Assembly: GCA_016937855.1 (NCBI GenBank)
Contig: JAFGVU010000045.1
Span: 1 to 64,000, forward strand
Length of the DNA: 64,000 nucleotides
Source of the DNA: Bacteroidales bacterium
Lineage (GTDB): Bacteria; Bacteroidota; Bacteroidia; Bacteroidales; ML635J-15
Reading direction: 5' to 3'
Shown in pieces: positions 1 to 9,905 of the stretch. The notes under the pieces are model-generated. The model had not been told where the DNA came from, made no database searches, and saw nothing but the letters and a program-made list of their open reading frames with translations. The translations under genes were made by a program, and so were the position numbers. The first letter of the stretch is position 1. Each line of letters opens with the position of its first letter.

Positions 1-3000
1 CAACTGTTGGAGTTCCAAGATCTACACCGCTAGCTGTACATTCGTCAGCGTCAGTATTAACTGCTACAGGAGCAGGACATACTATTGATGGGAGTTCGAT
101 ATCAGTTACAACAACAAGTTGATCACAGGATACCGAATTACCTCCAAAATCAGTAACAGTCCATGTAATGGTTGTTGTTCCAAGTGGATAAGGATCAGTC
201 AAAGCTAACATATCATCTCTAACACCTGTTACAGTGTTCACACCACAATTATCATTAACTATTGGAGTTCCAACAACAACATTTGTTGCTTCACAATTTC
301 CGGCATCGCTGTTTACATCAACATCACCGGGACAAGTAATTGTTGGATCCACAAAATCCTGAATAACAACTGTAATATCGGCATTATCACAATTTGTTGG
401 GTTTATTACTTCACAAATTTCATAAGATAAATAGTAAGTTCCAACAGCAAGACCGGCTGGGATATTTACATCTCCGTTAGCAGATATTGATGCACCAACT
501 ATTCCTCCGTCATTTGTAAGCGTTATAATTACATCGGCCGGGTTCACTGCTGCAGCGTCAAGCAAGTCGTTGTCAAGAACATTTCCGGCAACACCACCTA
601 ATTCGCAATCAACGGCAGACGAAGTATAATCATCATCAACAGCAGAAATGCTTGCATGAAGCACTGTTACAAAGACTTGAGCGTCATCACAATTAGAAGG
701 ATTTAAAACTTCACAAATTTGATAAGTCAAGTAATAGGTTCCGGCTGGAGTATTTGGTAATACATCAACAGTTCCATCAGGATTTAAAACAAGATATCCG
801 TTATCTTCAGGAATTGTTTCGGTTAGAATCACTTCTGCAGGATTAACTGGGTTTCCATTTAGTAAATCATTGTCAAAAACGATTACAACAGCTGTTTCAC
901 CAGTATGACCATTTACATCATAAGCATAATCGTTATTTGCAATAATACTTGTTGCTGCAACAGTAATAATTACCAAAGCATCATCACAATTTGTTGGATT
1001 TAGAATCTCGCAAATCTCGTAAGTAAGTGTATATGTTCCAGCAGGCGTGCCAGGCGCAATATCAACCGAGCCATCAGGATTTAAAGTAAGGCTTCCGGTT
1101 GGGTCGGCAACTGTTTCTGCAAGAGTTACATCGGCAGGGTTAACAGGATCTCCACTTAATAAATCATTATCAAAAACATTTAGAATATTTGTCTGACCAT
1201 CGTAACCATTTACTCCACCTTGAATATCATCGTTAGCGATAATTTCACCGGGAATTACATTTACAGTTACAATAGCGTCATCACAATTTGTTGGATTAAG
1301 TATTTCGCAGATTTCGTAGGTCAGAGTATAAGTTCCAGCTGGAGTTCCGGGAGCAACATCAACACTACCATCAGGATTTAAAGTAAGAGTTCCGGTTGGG
1401 TCTGTAACTGTCTCTGTAAGAGTTACATCCGCAGGATTAACAGAATCTCCATTTAACAAATCGTTTTCAAATACATTTAGTACGCCAACAACACCAGCCG
1501 TTCCGTCAACATCGTTAGCAGTATCATCATTTGCAATAATTGATGTTGCAATAACAGTTATAATAACTTGAGCATCATCACAATTTGTTGGATTGAGGAT
1601 TTCACAAATTTCGTAAGTTAATGTATATGTGCCAGCTGGAGTTCTGGGAGCAACATCAACACTACCATCAGGATTTAAAGTAAGAGTTCCGGTTGGATCT
1701 GCAACTGTCTCTGTTAAAGTTACATCTGATGGATCAACTGGATTTCCGTTTAATAAATCATTGTCAAAAACATTTAATACACTTATGTGCCCATCAAAGC
1801 CATTAACACCACCTGCGATATCATCGTTTGCAATAATCTCAGGAGCTTCAACAGTAATTGTAACGATAGCATCATCACAATTTGTTGGATTAGCAATTTC
1901 ACAAATTTGGTAAGTCAATGTATAAGTTCCAGCAGGAGTATTTGGTGCTAAATCAACGGATCCGTCAGAATTTAAAGTAAGGCTTCCGGTTGGGTCAGCA
2001 ACTGTCTCTGTTAGAATTAAATCAGCAGGGACTACCAACGAACCATTTAATAAATCATTATCAAAAACATTAAGAATATTTACAGCACCATCAAATCCGT
2101 TAATCGGACCGGCAGCATCGTCATTCGCAATAATAACATTTATAGGGTCGGTATTTTCATCGTCCTCATTATTATCATTATCAGGATCAAACTGATCCAT
2201 ATCTGTAATAGTTGATACATTAAGATAATTTCCACCAGGCACATTTACAGTTGCAGTAATTGTAAGAACCTCATTTCCGGGGAAAGTTACAGTTCCAACT
2301 TCCCACAATCCTGTTCCAGAATCGAATGTTCCTGTTGTAACAGTGTGCGAAACGTAAGTATATCCGGTTGGGAGTTGATCAACAACCTCAACATTTGTTG
2401 CTTCGCTTGGACCGTTATTAGTTAAAGTAATTGTAAAAGTTACATCATCACCAACATAAGGAGTGCTATTGTTTACAGTTTTATTAATACTCAAATCAGC
2501 TTGAGCCTGAATCGGAGTAACAAAAGTTGATTCATCATTACTTGGATCAGGGTCTGTAACATCATCACTGTGAATGTATGCGGTATTCACTAGATTTCCG
2601 GTAGCTTCGGGAACAACCGAGCCTCTAATTACAAGCACACATCTACCACCGGCGATAATAGTTCCGAGATTTCCAGTTCCAGTCCAGCTTCCATAATTAG
2701 CCTGACATCTTGATCCTTCCCAATCAATTACAAAACCGGGAAGAATATCATCAATAATTACATTTGTTGCATCACTAGGTCCGTCATTCCAATAAAATAA
2801 TACATAATAAATATCATCCCCCGCAGTAATTTCAACAGGATTTATGACTATATCATTTGGATTCCCAAAAATTTGCGCTTCGGTTAATGGCAGAATAGAT
2901 GGATCTATTTGAATTTTAACAATGTTTAAATCAGCGACAACTTCAACAACAGTAATAACAGTAGATGTATTATTTGTCAAGTCAGAATCCGGGGTATTTG

Positions 3001-6000
3001 TTTCAACCGTAGCAGTATTTATAACATTTCCGGTATGGCTTGCAATAACAGTTCCTCTGATTAAAATTTCAAAATTTGCCAATGGCGCCATGTCCCCAAT
3101 TGTGTAATCGCCTGTCCATGGCAACCAAGTTGCACCAGCATCATCGGAATACTCAGCATTTAGGATTATGGCAGAATTTATAACATCATGAATATGAACA
3201 TTTAATGCATCGAAAGTATTGCTATTATTTGTTGCAGTAATAGAATATTGAATTTGTGTTCCGGCAACAACTGTAGCAGGTCCTGACTTTAAAATTGACA
3301 CATCAGCATCATCATTTAGAGGAGTGTTAATTGTCTCTTCGTTATTTGTTGGATCCGGATCTGGATCAGAAGATGTAACAGAAGCCGTATTTGGTATTGG
3401 GTCAACATTTGGAGCAGGAGACATGTCTATAACTGTTCCTCTGATTAAAAGAGTAAAAATATCACCATCATTCATATCACCCACATTTAAACTTCCTGTC
3501 CAAGGACTTAACCAAGTTCCACCGCCATTAACCGAGTATTCGACACTAGAAATAATTGTAGGGTCTATATTATCGGTAATTATTACATCTGTTGCCACAG
3601 AAGGACCAAGGTTTGTAACAACAATTTCATAAACTATCTGACCACCAATTACAACGGGAGACGTTAATGCTCTTTTCGACAACTCAAGATCGGCAGAAGA
3701 TAAAATATTTGTAACAACTGTTGATTCGTTATTTGACAAATCAGGGTCGGTAGTTAAAACGCTATAAATTGTTCCGGTGTTCACCAATGTTCCGGTAGCA
3801 GCCGGGTCAACATCACCACGAATCATTACGTAGTTAACTCCCGGATAAAGGAATTCGCCTAGATATCTTGTCCCGCCCCATGCAAACCATGAATTTCCAA
3901 AGTTAAGCGAATATTCAGGATTTAAAATTTCGGCAGGAATAATATCCTCAATTGTTGATTGAAGCGAATTGTCAGGTCCAAAATTTTCAACCATTAAAAA
4001 ATAATATATTTGCGTTCCGGCAGTAATTACTGAAGGGAATACTTCGATCAATTGCGTTGGATCTCCAACCGGCAAATTAGAAGGATCTATATGAGTTTTT
4101 ACTATCGAAACATCCGAAGTTTTAATTACCTCAATTGTTACAATTGCATCGTCGCAATTTGTTGGATTCAGGATTTCGCAAATCTGATAAGTTAGTGAGT
4201 AAGTTCCACCTGGTGTAAATGGAGCAACATCAACTGAGCCATCAGGATTTAAGGTAAGCGTTCCGGTTGGATCTGCAACAGTTTCTGTTAAAGTAACATC
4301 AATAGGGTTAACAGGATTGCCATTTAATAAGTCATTGTCAAACACATTTAACACATTTGTTTGACCAGTCGAACCATTTACACCTGTTGCCGAATCATCA
4401 TTGGCGATAATTTCTGGGGCTTCTACTGTAATTGTTACCGTTGCCTGGTCGCAGTTTGTTGGATTTGCAATTTCACATATTTGATAAACCAAATAATATG
4501 TTCCTGCCGGTGTTCCCGGAGCAACAACAACATCTGTTCCAACGAGGCTGATATTTGGATCGGTTGAACTAATAAAAGTTAAATCAACATCTGCGGGATC
4601 AACCGGACTTCCGTTAAGTAAGTCGTTCGATAAAACATTTGTTACCGCAGTTCCACCTGTCATTCCGTTTATTGTACCTGCATCGTCAACTGCAATTATT
4701 TCAAGTGCATTATTTACAGTAATTGAAGCAGTTTCTGAACATCCTTCTGAATCAGTTACAACAATATTGTAGTTTCCTGCTGGCAAATTATCAAAAACAT
4801 TAGAAACTTGAGGTGTTCCTCCGTTAAGACTATATGTAAATGGAGGAGTACCACCGCTTGCAGTAACTGTAATTTCACCCGTTGAACCATTGTAAAAATC
4901 TATTTCGGCAGTAACAGCTAAACCAACAACTATTGCAGGCATAACAGTTACGGTAACTTCGGCACAAGTTGAAACTCCACAAGAGTTTTCCCATGCAGCA
5001 TAATAAGTTGTTGTAACCGATGGCGCTGCAATACTTAAATTATTTCCTGTTCCAATCAAAGTTCCTTCACAAGAGCCGGTGTACCAATTTAGCACATCGC
5101 CCAAACCGCCTGTTGCTGAAAGAACAATATTTCCGGTAGCGTTAAAACAAACCGAAGAAACATCAGAAGATGCTACGCTTGGAGCCTCTGGTAAAGGATT
5201 AACTATTACTTGAATCGGAACTTTGTTAGGACTAATACACGAACCCGATAATCCTTCAGCAACATAGTAAGTATATGTCCCCACTACAGAAGTGGATGGA
5301 GTAATTGATGTTTGCGGAACTCCTGCAAGACTAGTATAATAATATAAAGTGTATGAAGGATCACTTGCAGTGGCAGTTAATGGAACTGCAACATCGTTCT
5401 GACAATATGTTACAGGACTGGCTGCTATTGGAGTACTTGTTAAATCAAGAACCTCTATTGTAAACTCAAAATAGCAGCTAGTTGACCCGGGAGGAACAGC
5501 ATAATATGTGCTAACGCCCGGAGTTGCAGGAAAAGGATTCGAAATTGTATATTCAGTTGTTGATCCTGTAATAGGATATTGATTGTAATATCTTGAACCG
5601 GCAGGGAAATGACCAGAAACTTCTGTTATCGCAATTGAACCACTTACATTACACTCTAAAAACTCTAGAACAGTTGGGGTTGCGACACAGTTTGCTGTAA
5701 CAAAAGCCGATTCGTCAATTGCAAATCTAAAAGGTTCTATGATAGGCTCTCCAGCACAAATTCCAGACATTTCATAACCCTGCATTGTACTATGATTGTC
5801 AAAAACAGTTCCGCTAATCTGACCAATACCGTTCATGTGACCATGTATTAATATTTCTGCATCACAATTTGTATTTGATAATATTGTACAATCTTCGGTA
5901 ACTTTCACTTTAAAAGTTAATAGTCCAAGTAAATCATTTGGATCAGCAGGCATTGGTAAAGTTCCTATTTCCCAAACAATTGAACCATTAGCTCCTAAAG

Positions 6001-7393
6001 AAGGATCGAAATACAAGTCGTTTGGACTTGGATCGGGAGTAAAAAATATTTGATTATTACTACTCACATAAGATGCAGCGAAAGGAATTGGAACAACAAG
6101 CTCGGCATTATCTATAGGCTCTGTTCCTTTATTGCGGACTTCGATTGATATTTCTATCTCCTGACCGGGTTCTGCTACTAATGGATCGCCGGGTATGTAT
6201 GGAACACCATTAATACTAAGTACAGAATTTTGTGCTTCTGGAGTTGGAATATATGCATCAACAGACATTGCCAGCATAAAAATTACATAAGTATCTTGGG
6301 TACTTCCATAACGGAAAGAGGTTGATGTTTGATTATTCGTTATAACTGAATTACCTGCATTTGGCACATCAAACATCGAAATATCCAAACCTGTATTATT
6401 TAGAATATTAGGGTTTCTTGAGTTGCCTCCGGTAAAAATAGAACTATTAAAAAAGTTATTGTCGGAGTTCCCTGCGTGACTTAAATCAATCCAGTTTGCA
6501 TCAGAATGATCTCGAATCTGAAAATAATCGCCTGAAATATTGCGATCACCTTCACCAGCCACAAGACCAAGTTTTAGATTAACATCACCTGCCTGAACAG
6601 TATTGAAGCCGGAAACAGGAATTGTAAAATCGGCAGTTACCGAACCAGCTACATAGGCGTGTCCATCAAAAATTGTAACATCTCTCCAATTCATCTTAGA
6701 ATTTTCGTAAATTACAACCATGGCCCAACCTCCATAATAACCTGTTCCACCGCCATTACCCTCTCTTAATGCAACATTAGCAACTAAGTATTCACCAACA
6801 CCATATTGACGAACATAATCAGTGACTTCGGCATACGCTGAATACATCTGTCCGTGTTCGGTAACAGGATAATAAATATCATTTGCATTAGCAGTAACTG
6901 TTGTATAAGCACCGGCTCCAGGCCCTCTTAATAAGACTTCACGTTTATTAAAATCAACGGTTACACTACCTTTGGTAACAGAAAATTCCAAGGGACTGTC
7001 CCCACCATTGTGCGAGCGTCCTGTCCAATATAATCCGGCATAAACTATGTCTGAACATTCTGGAATAGCTCCGTTTTCCGACGAAAACTGCAAACTTGAT
7101 GATGATGAGTTTAAAGTTGATGCATCTGAATCGACATCAACATATTCCATACTGTTATTATTGGACGTATTATCGCCATAATTAACTAAGGTCAGATTTG
7201 TGTTCCCAATTAATGTAAAGTCTCCCTTAACATTGTAAATATATTTACCGGGAGTATATTGTGAACTGCGTTGTGTAAACGGCTTAATTACCTGTGCGTT
7301 TATAAACGAAAAAAATACTGACAATAAAATTATCGTAAGTAAAGATTTTTTCATGACTACTTTATTTATAAGTTTAGTAATATTGTTTTTCAT
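1..7393 (-). CDS. Giant secreted repeat protein (DUF11, cadherin-like and HYR repeats), 3' end outside window
   Basis: A single open frame of at least 2,464 codons runs off the left edge, so the C-terminus (probably a T9SS sorting domain) is not seen. A signal peptide ends at INAQ near residue 34; an in-frame ATG at 7354 gives a shorter start. Order of parts: a conserved N-terminal region with YAGLYWTGR and GGWAMVVIYE (about 35-390), a DUF11-like unit (about 394-560), Ig-like and SprB-like segments (about 560-895), two cadherin-like 99-residue units (about 895-1085), several DUF11-type units (about 1085-1740), five to six more 99-residue units (about 1740-2340) and a HYR-like end. These folds are typical of Bacteroidota surface adhesins and gliding-related proteins. 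The role as a cell-surface adhesin is inferred. The gene lies 17 bp behind a small secreted protein gene and is probably co-transcribed with it. Confidence 0.9.
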   Translation of the reverse strand, partial: MKNNITKLINKVVMKKSLLTIILLSVFFSFINAQVIKPFTQRSSQYTPGKYIYNVKGDFTLIGNTNLTLVNYGDNTSNNNSMEYVDVDSDASTLNSSSSSLQFSSENGAIPECSDIVYAGLYWTGRSHNGGDSPLEFSVTKGSVTVDFNKREVLLRGPGAGAYTTVTANANDIYYPVTEHGQMYSAYAEVTDYVRQYGVGEYLVANVALREGNGGGTGYYGGWAMVVIYENSKMNWRDVTIFDGHAYVAGSVTADFTIPVSGFNTVQAGDVNLKLGLVAGEGDRNISGDYFQIRDHSDANWIDLSHAGNSDNNFFNSSIFTGGNSRNPNILNNTGLDISMFDVPNAGNSVITNNQTSTSFRYGSTQDTYVIFMLAMSVDAYIPTPEAQNSVLSINGVPYIPGDPLVAEPGQEIEISIEVRNKGTEPIDNAELVVPIPFAASYVSSNNQIFFTPDPSPNDLYFDPSLGANGSIVWEIGTLPMPADPNDLLGLLTFKVKVTEDCTILSNTNCDAEILIHGHMNGIGQISGTVFDNHSTMQGYEMSGICAGEPIIEPFRFAIDESAFVTANCVATPTVLEFLECNVSGSIAITEVSGHFPAGSRYYNQYPITGSTTEYTISNPFPATPGVSTYYAVPPGSTSCYFEFTIEVLDLTSTPIAASPVTYCQNDVAVPLTATASDPSYTLYYYTSLAGVPQTSITPSTSVVGTYTYYVAEGLSGSCISPNKVPIQVIVNPLPEAPSVASSDVSSVCFNATGNIVLSATGGLGDVLNWYTGSCEGTLIGTGNNLSIAAPSVTTTYYAAWENSCGVSTCAEVTVTVMPAIVVGLAVTAEIDFYNGSTGEITVTASGGTPPFTYSLNGGTPQVSNVFDNLPAGNYNIVVTDSEGCSETASITVNNALEIIAVDDAGTINGMTGGTAVTNVLSNDLLNGSPVDPADVDLTFISSTDPNISLVGTDVVVAPGTPAGTYYLVYQICEIANPTNCDQATVTITVEAPEIIANDDSATGVNGSTGQTNVLNVFDNDLLNGNPVNPIDVTLTETVADPTGTLTLNPDGSVDVAPFTPGGTYSLTYQICEILNPTNCDDAIVTIEVIKTSDVSIVKTHIDPSNLPVGDPTQLIEVFPSVITAGTQIYYFLMVENFGPDNSLQSTIEDIIPAEILNPEYSLNFGNSWFAWGGTRYLGEFLYPGVNYVMIRGDVDPAATGTLVNTGTIYSVLTTDPDLSNNESTVVTNILSSADLELSKRALTSPVVIGGQIVYEIVVTNLGPSVATDVIITDNIDPTIISSVEYSVNGGGTWLSPWTGSLNVGDMNDGDIFTLLIRGTVIDMSPAPNVDPIPNTASVTSSDPDPDPTNNEETINTPLNDDADVSILKSGPATVVAGTQIQYSITATNNSNTFDALNVHIHDVINSAIILNAEYSDDAGATWLPWTGDYTIGDMAPLANFEILIRGTVIASHTGNVINTATVETNTPDSDLTNNTSTVITVVEVVADLNIVKIQIDPSILPLTEAQIFGNPNDIVINPVEITAGDDIYYVLFYWNDGPSDATNVIIDDILPGFVIDWEGSRCQANYGSWTGTGNLGTIIAGGRCVLVIRGSVVPEATGNLVNTAYIHSDDVTDPDPSNDESTFVTPIQAQADLSINKTVNNSTPYVGDDVTFTITLTNNGPSEATNVEVVDQLPTGYTYVSHTVTTGTFDSGTGLWEVGTVTFPGNEVLTITATVNVPGGNYLNVSTITDMDQFDPDNDNNEDDENTDPINVIIANDDAAGPINGFDGAVNILNVFDNDLLNGSLVVPADLILTETVADPTGSLTLNSDGSVDLAPNTPAGTYTLTYQICEIANPTNCDDAIVTITVEAPEIIANDDIAGGVNGFDGHISVLNVFDNDLLNGNPVDPSDVTLTETVADPTGTLTLNPDGSVDVAPRTPAGTYTLTYEICEILNPTNCDDAQVIITVIATSIIANDDTANDVDGTAGVVGVLNVFENDLLNGDSVNPADVTLTETVTDPTGTLTLNPDGSVDVAPGTPAGTYTLTYEICEILNPTNCDDAIVTVNVIPGEIIANDDIQGGVNGYDGQTNILNVFDNDLLSGDPVNPADVTLAETVADPTGSLTLNPDGSVDIAPGTPAGTYTLTYEICEILNPTNCDDALVIITVAATSIIANNDYAYDVNGHTGETAVVIVFDNDLLNGNPVNPAEVILTETIPEDNGYLVLNPDGTVDVLPNTPAGTYYLTYQICEVLNPSNCDDAQVFVTVLHASISAVDDDYTSSAVDCELGGVAGNVLDNDLLDAAAVNPADVIITLTNDGGIVGASISANGDVNIPAGLAVGTYYLSYEICEVINPTNCDNADITVVIQDFVDPTITCPGDVDVNSDAGNCEATNVVVGTPIVNDNCGVNTVTGVRDDMLALTDPYPLGTTTITWTVTDFGGNSVSCDQLVVVTDIELPSIVCPAPVAVNTDADECTASGVDLGTPTV
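391..2150 (-). repeat. Tandem 297-bp coding repeats in the giant surface protein
   Basis: A conserved string encoding CEI(L/A)NPTNCDDA recurs with its DNA anchor at 391, 691, 988, 1285, 1582 and 1879. The spacing is 300 and then 297 bases each time, i.e. 99 residues per unit. Two further copies sit at 4156 and 4453, again 297 bases apart, beyond a block of DUF11 units. Each unit holds an NDD start, a VFDNDLLNG-type motif and a TLNPDGSVD-type motif. Some neighbours, such as those around 1321-1441 and 1620-1740, are close to identical at the DNA level, so copy number may change by recombination. Confidence 0.9.
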
Positions 7394-7410
7394 GCTCTAT
7401 GTTTTTATGG

Positions 7411-7926
7411 TTATTGTGGTATTGATACCAAATAGTATATTGGAATATCGTTCTTGTTTTGTGGTGCTATTAGCTTTTGTATTTGTGATGGTGTACAATT
7501 AAAATCACATTGAAAGACAATTGCTTTAAGATTCGACAAACTAGATATTTTAGACAAATCTAGGGTCGCTGGTTGGTCTGCCTGATTGTAAATAACTCGA
7601 ATAAGCTCAATGCTGTTTAGATTAAAACTCTTTTCACTTACCAAATTAAGATTAGACACATTTATCTCTAAAACCCTGTTTTCCGAATTAGAATCGGAAG
7701 AAACAGATTTCTCAGCACTGATTAAAAGACTCGAATGATTATCATAATATAAACTGTATAAATCTGATGAACCTGATCTCATGTCTTTCTCAGCAACAGG
7801 TTTAATTGTTTCAAAATTTGTAACTGTTTGTCCAAAGGAGTTTAAGGTCATAAATACTAGTATGACAATAAATGTAAAAGACTTTAATTTATTAAGCCTT
7901 AGGTTTTTATAATAATTGTTTTTCAT
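7411..7926 (-). CDS. Small secreted protein of unknown function upstream of the giant surface protein
   Basis: 171 residues. A charged N-terminal tail is followed by a hydrophobic segment ending near NSFGQ at about residue 33, which reads as a Sec signal peptide. The mature part contains short leucine-rich stretches (LDLSKISSLSNLKAIVFQC) that resemble a degenerate leucine-rich repeat, but no family is recognised with certainty. It ends 17 bp before the giant surface protein and shares its unusual extended MKNN N-terminal tail, so the two are likely one transcription unit and may work together at the surface. There is no lipobox and no T9SS tail. No enzymatic motif is visible. Confidence 0.75.
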   Translation of the reverse strand: MKNNYYKNLRLNKLKSFTFIVILVFMTLNSFGQTVTNFETIKPVAEKDMRSGSSDLYSLYYDNHSSLLISAEKSVSSDSNSENRVLEINVSNLNLVSEKSFNLNSIELIRVIYNQADQPATLDLSKISSLSNLKAIVFQCDFNCTPSQIQKLIAPQNKNDIPIYYLVSIPQ

Positions 7927-8071
7927 ATGCTTACTTTTTTAATTAGATTGGTTCTAAATAATTTTACCCTCACACACAAAACAGATAATAATAAAACTTG
8001 TTTAGACAAATTCTAAATAAATTTGCATTATTTTTAACTCAAACCATCATGTTGCTGATTTACAGGCACTT

Positions 8072-8111
8072 ATGTGTTTTGTAATTTGGAACAATCTGCT
8101 ACAAAACACAT
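8072..8111. repeat. Perfect 12-bp inverted repeat in the intergenic region
   Basis: ATGTGTTTTGTA (8072-8083) and TACAAAACACAT (8100-8111) are perfect reverse complements around a 16-nt loop. The string TTTGGAACA occurs in the loop (8085-8093) and again just after the right arm (8113-8121). No T-tract follows on either strand, so a simple terminator is unlikely. It lies between the lipoprotein terminator and the small secreted protein gene. It could be an operator or a structured 5' leader of the giant-protein operon. The rest of the 7927-8217 gap is AT-rich with no gene visible. Confidence 0.6.
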
Positions 8112-8122
8112 TTTTGGAACAT

Positions 8123-8146
8123 AAAAAAACAGAGCTTTAAGCTCTG
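8123..8146 (-). terminator. Intrinsic terminator of the lipoprotein gene
   Basis: Reading the minus strand, a 7-bp stem (CAGAGCT/AGCTCTG, 8130-8146) with a 3-nt loop is followed by seven T residues. It lies about 70 bp downstream of the lipoprotein stop codon. Confidence 0.8.
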
Positions 8147-8217
8147 CTAAAATAATATTTACAAAATTTGTGCTTAAGATCTGACAATCTTAAAAGAAAA
8201 AGTTAAAGTGAAATATA

Positions 8218-8904
8218 TTATTCTTTAACCTCAATATTTACAGCTGCGGTTTGATAAATTCCTGCACAAATTGCACCGGCGGATGTAGTTTGCTGAGCAG
8301 TTGTTTCGTTACGTCTTCTTAAGTAAACAGTATTTGTTCCAACGCTCAACTTACTTGTTTGTGTTGCAGGAATAACAATAGAAGTCGCTCCCGAAGTATT
8401 TTGATAAACATTTATCTCATCTTGCTCCATTTGACCATTAATATATGCATAAACGCCTTCGCCATTTGCAAGAGCTTCACCTGTAAAAAACAATTCGAAT
8501 GAGCTCCCTTTGACAATAGTATCAAGTGTCTCAGGCAAACCTATTCCCTTAATATAAGCCATATTCTCGAAAGAATTACCTTCGGTATCAGTAAAAACAA
8601 ATGTTCCAGTGTCAACCATACCGGTATATTGCTTTTCATAATAAGCCAATGCTTCTTTAAACCCCAGTAAATCCTGATTACATGAAACATTACTTGGATC
8701 TGCTAATTGCAATTTTGTGCCTGTAATACTTCCAAAAAAGAATGATGCTCTGGCATAAGTAATGTCGGCAGATTCTTCATAAACCATTTCGTAAACGGCA
8801 TAAATTCTATCCTGATTAACATCAGAACTACTTTCGCGTTCGCAAGCACTAAATATGTACAATGCTGAAATAAATAAAAATAAAATTAAAGTAAGTTTTT
8901 TCAT
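8218..8904 (-). CDS. Putative lipoprotein of unknown function
   Basis: 228 residues with a lipoprotein signal peptide ending in FSAC, so Cys21 would be the lipidated residue. The acidic/serine stretch after the Cys (ERESSSDVNQD) fits surface or periplasmic lipoproteins of Bacteroidota. The rest is rich in beta-prone segments and contains no catalytic motif I recognise. The last third has the pattern of an Ig-like or adhesin-type domain (SKLSVGTNTVYLRRRNET). It is preceded by prmC on the same strand with a 37-bp gap and a likely own promoter box, and followed by an intrinsic terminator, so it is probably monocistronic or a weak tail of prmC. Confidence 0.75.
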   Translation of the reverse strand: MKKLTLILFLFISALYIFSACERESSSDVNQDRIYAVYEMVYEESADITYARASFFFGSITGTKLQLADPSNVSCNQDLLGFKEALAYYEKQYTGMVDTGTFVFTDTEGNSFENMAYIKGIGLPETLDTIVKGSSFELFFTGEALANGEGVYAYINGQMEQDEINVYQNTSGATSIVIPATQTSKLSVGTNTVYLRRRNETTAQQTTSAGAICAGIYQTAAVNIEVKE

Positions 8905-8927
8905 AGTTTTTTGCTTTATGATTTTTA

Positions 8928-8935
8928 CAAAAATA
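8928..8935 (-). promoter_or_regulatory. -7 promoter box TATTTTTG before the lipoprotein gene
   Basis: TATTTTTG on the minus strand matches the Bacteroidota TAnnTTTG box and lies 24 bp before the start codon. No well-spaced upstream TTG is seen, so this is a partial match. Confidence 0.4.
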
Positions 8936-8941
8936 CGAATT

Positions 8942-9793
8942 TCAGAAATATGATTGAATAAATCTTGGCTTATTATTTAAATCTTTAATAATATTGGTTG
9001 AATTAAATCCATGTTTTTTACACAAATTCGAGATTTCTTCAGGGAATTTTTCATTTATTTCCAGCCATAAGACTCCGTCATCATTTAGCATTTGGGCAGC
9101 TCTATTTACAATTGATTCGTAATATATAAAAGGGCTGTCATCTTTCACAAATAAAGCAATTTCCGGTTCAAAATCGAGAACATTTTTGTGCATAAGAGTT
9201 TTCTCCGACTCGGTAACGTAAGGAGGATTACTAATTATTACATCCAGCTTTTCTACAATGGGAATATTCTTATCAGATAAAATATCGAATTCGAAAAAAT
9301 CAATATCAACAATATGATTTGTTGCATTTTTTTTTGCAACATTTAATGCTTTTTGAAAAATATCCAGTGCAAACACTTCTGATTGAGGAAAAGCTAGTTT
9401 TAAGCAAATTGGAATACATCCGGAACCAGTTCCAATATCGAGAATTCTTAAATTCGAATCAGAGTTTCCTTTAATAATAGAATCCACCAAAATTTCTGTT
9501 TCCTGTCGTGGGATTAGTACATTTTCATCGACATAAAACTTGTGATTATAAAACCAAGCAGTATGAGTTACATATTGAACCGGCTCACCATTCTCCAGCC
9601 TAAGACGTCCTGTTTCAAGCAAATCAAAATCTTGTTCAGACAAGAGTTCGGTTCTCTTTAGAAGAAACTCGGTTCTGTTAAAACCTAAAAGCTCGCAAAC
9701 AAAAAATTCGGCAATTGAACCAGCCTCCTGCTCGGAATATAATTTCGACAGACAGGTCTCCAATTGTTTAATATAGTTCTTTAAAGTAATCAT
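8942..9793 (-). CDS. prmC: Peptide chain release factor N5-glutamine methyltransferase PrmC/HemK
   Basis: 283 residues, the normal length. It methylates the GGQ glutamine of release factors RF1/RF2 using S-adenosylmethionine. The N-terminal helical substrate-binding domain is followed by a Rossmann-type methyltransferase with ILDIGTGSGCIP (about 117-128) and the diagnostic NPPY motif at 189-192, which binds the target glutamine. PRQETE near residue 95-100 is also characteristic of the family. A TATATTTG box at 9812-9805 just before the start suggests its own promoter. The closest neighbour upstream is tsaC, which also serves translation. Confidence 0.95.
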   Translation of the reverse strand: MITLKNYIKQLETCLSKLYSEQEAGSIAEFFVCELLGFNRTEFLLKRTELLSEQDFDLLETGRLRLENGEPVQYVTHTAWFYNHKFYVDENVLIPRQETEILVDSIIKGNSDSNLRILDIGTGSGCIPICLKLAFPQSEVFALDIFQKALNVAKKNATNHIVDIDFFEFDILSDKNIPIVEKLDVIISNPPYVTESEKTLMHKNVLDFEPEIALFVKDDSPFIYYESIVNRAAQMLNDDGVLWLEINEKFPEEISNLCKKHGFNSTNIIKDLNNKPRFIQSYF

Positions 9794-9804
9794 AAATCCT
9801 AGGA

Positions 9805-9812
9805 CAAATATA
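9805..9812 (-). promoter_or_regulatory. -7 promoter box TATATTTG before prmC
   Basis: Minus-strand TATATTTG matches the TAnnTTTG box of Bacteroidota sigma factors and lies 11 bp before the prmC start codon. A well-spaced upstream TTG was not found. Confidence 0.4.
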
Positions 9813-9905
9813 GCAAGGATATCACAAGCTTTTCATAAGTTTATATTTTTGGCATCGTATTTGAAAACGGTTAATCGGTAACTTTTTGAAAATGTCTGAA
9901 TTTTT

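Noticed and set aside
1629-1913. Open frames on the plus strand across 1-4600 (for example 1629-1913, 2922-3107, 3324-3632, 4361-4567)
   Set aside because: They are shadows of the long minus-strand repeat gene, which is open over the whole stretch, and have no start signals or family resemblance.
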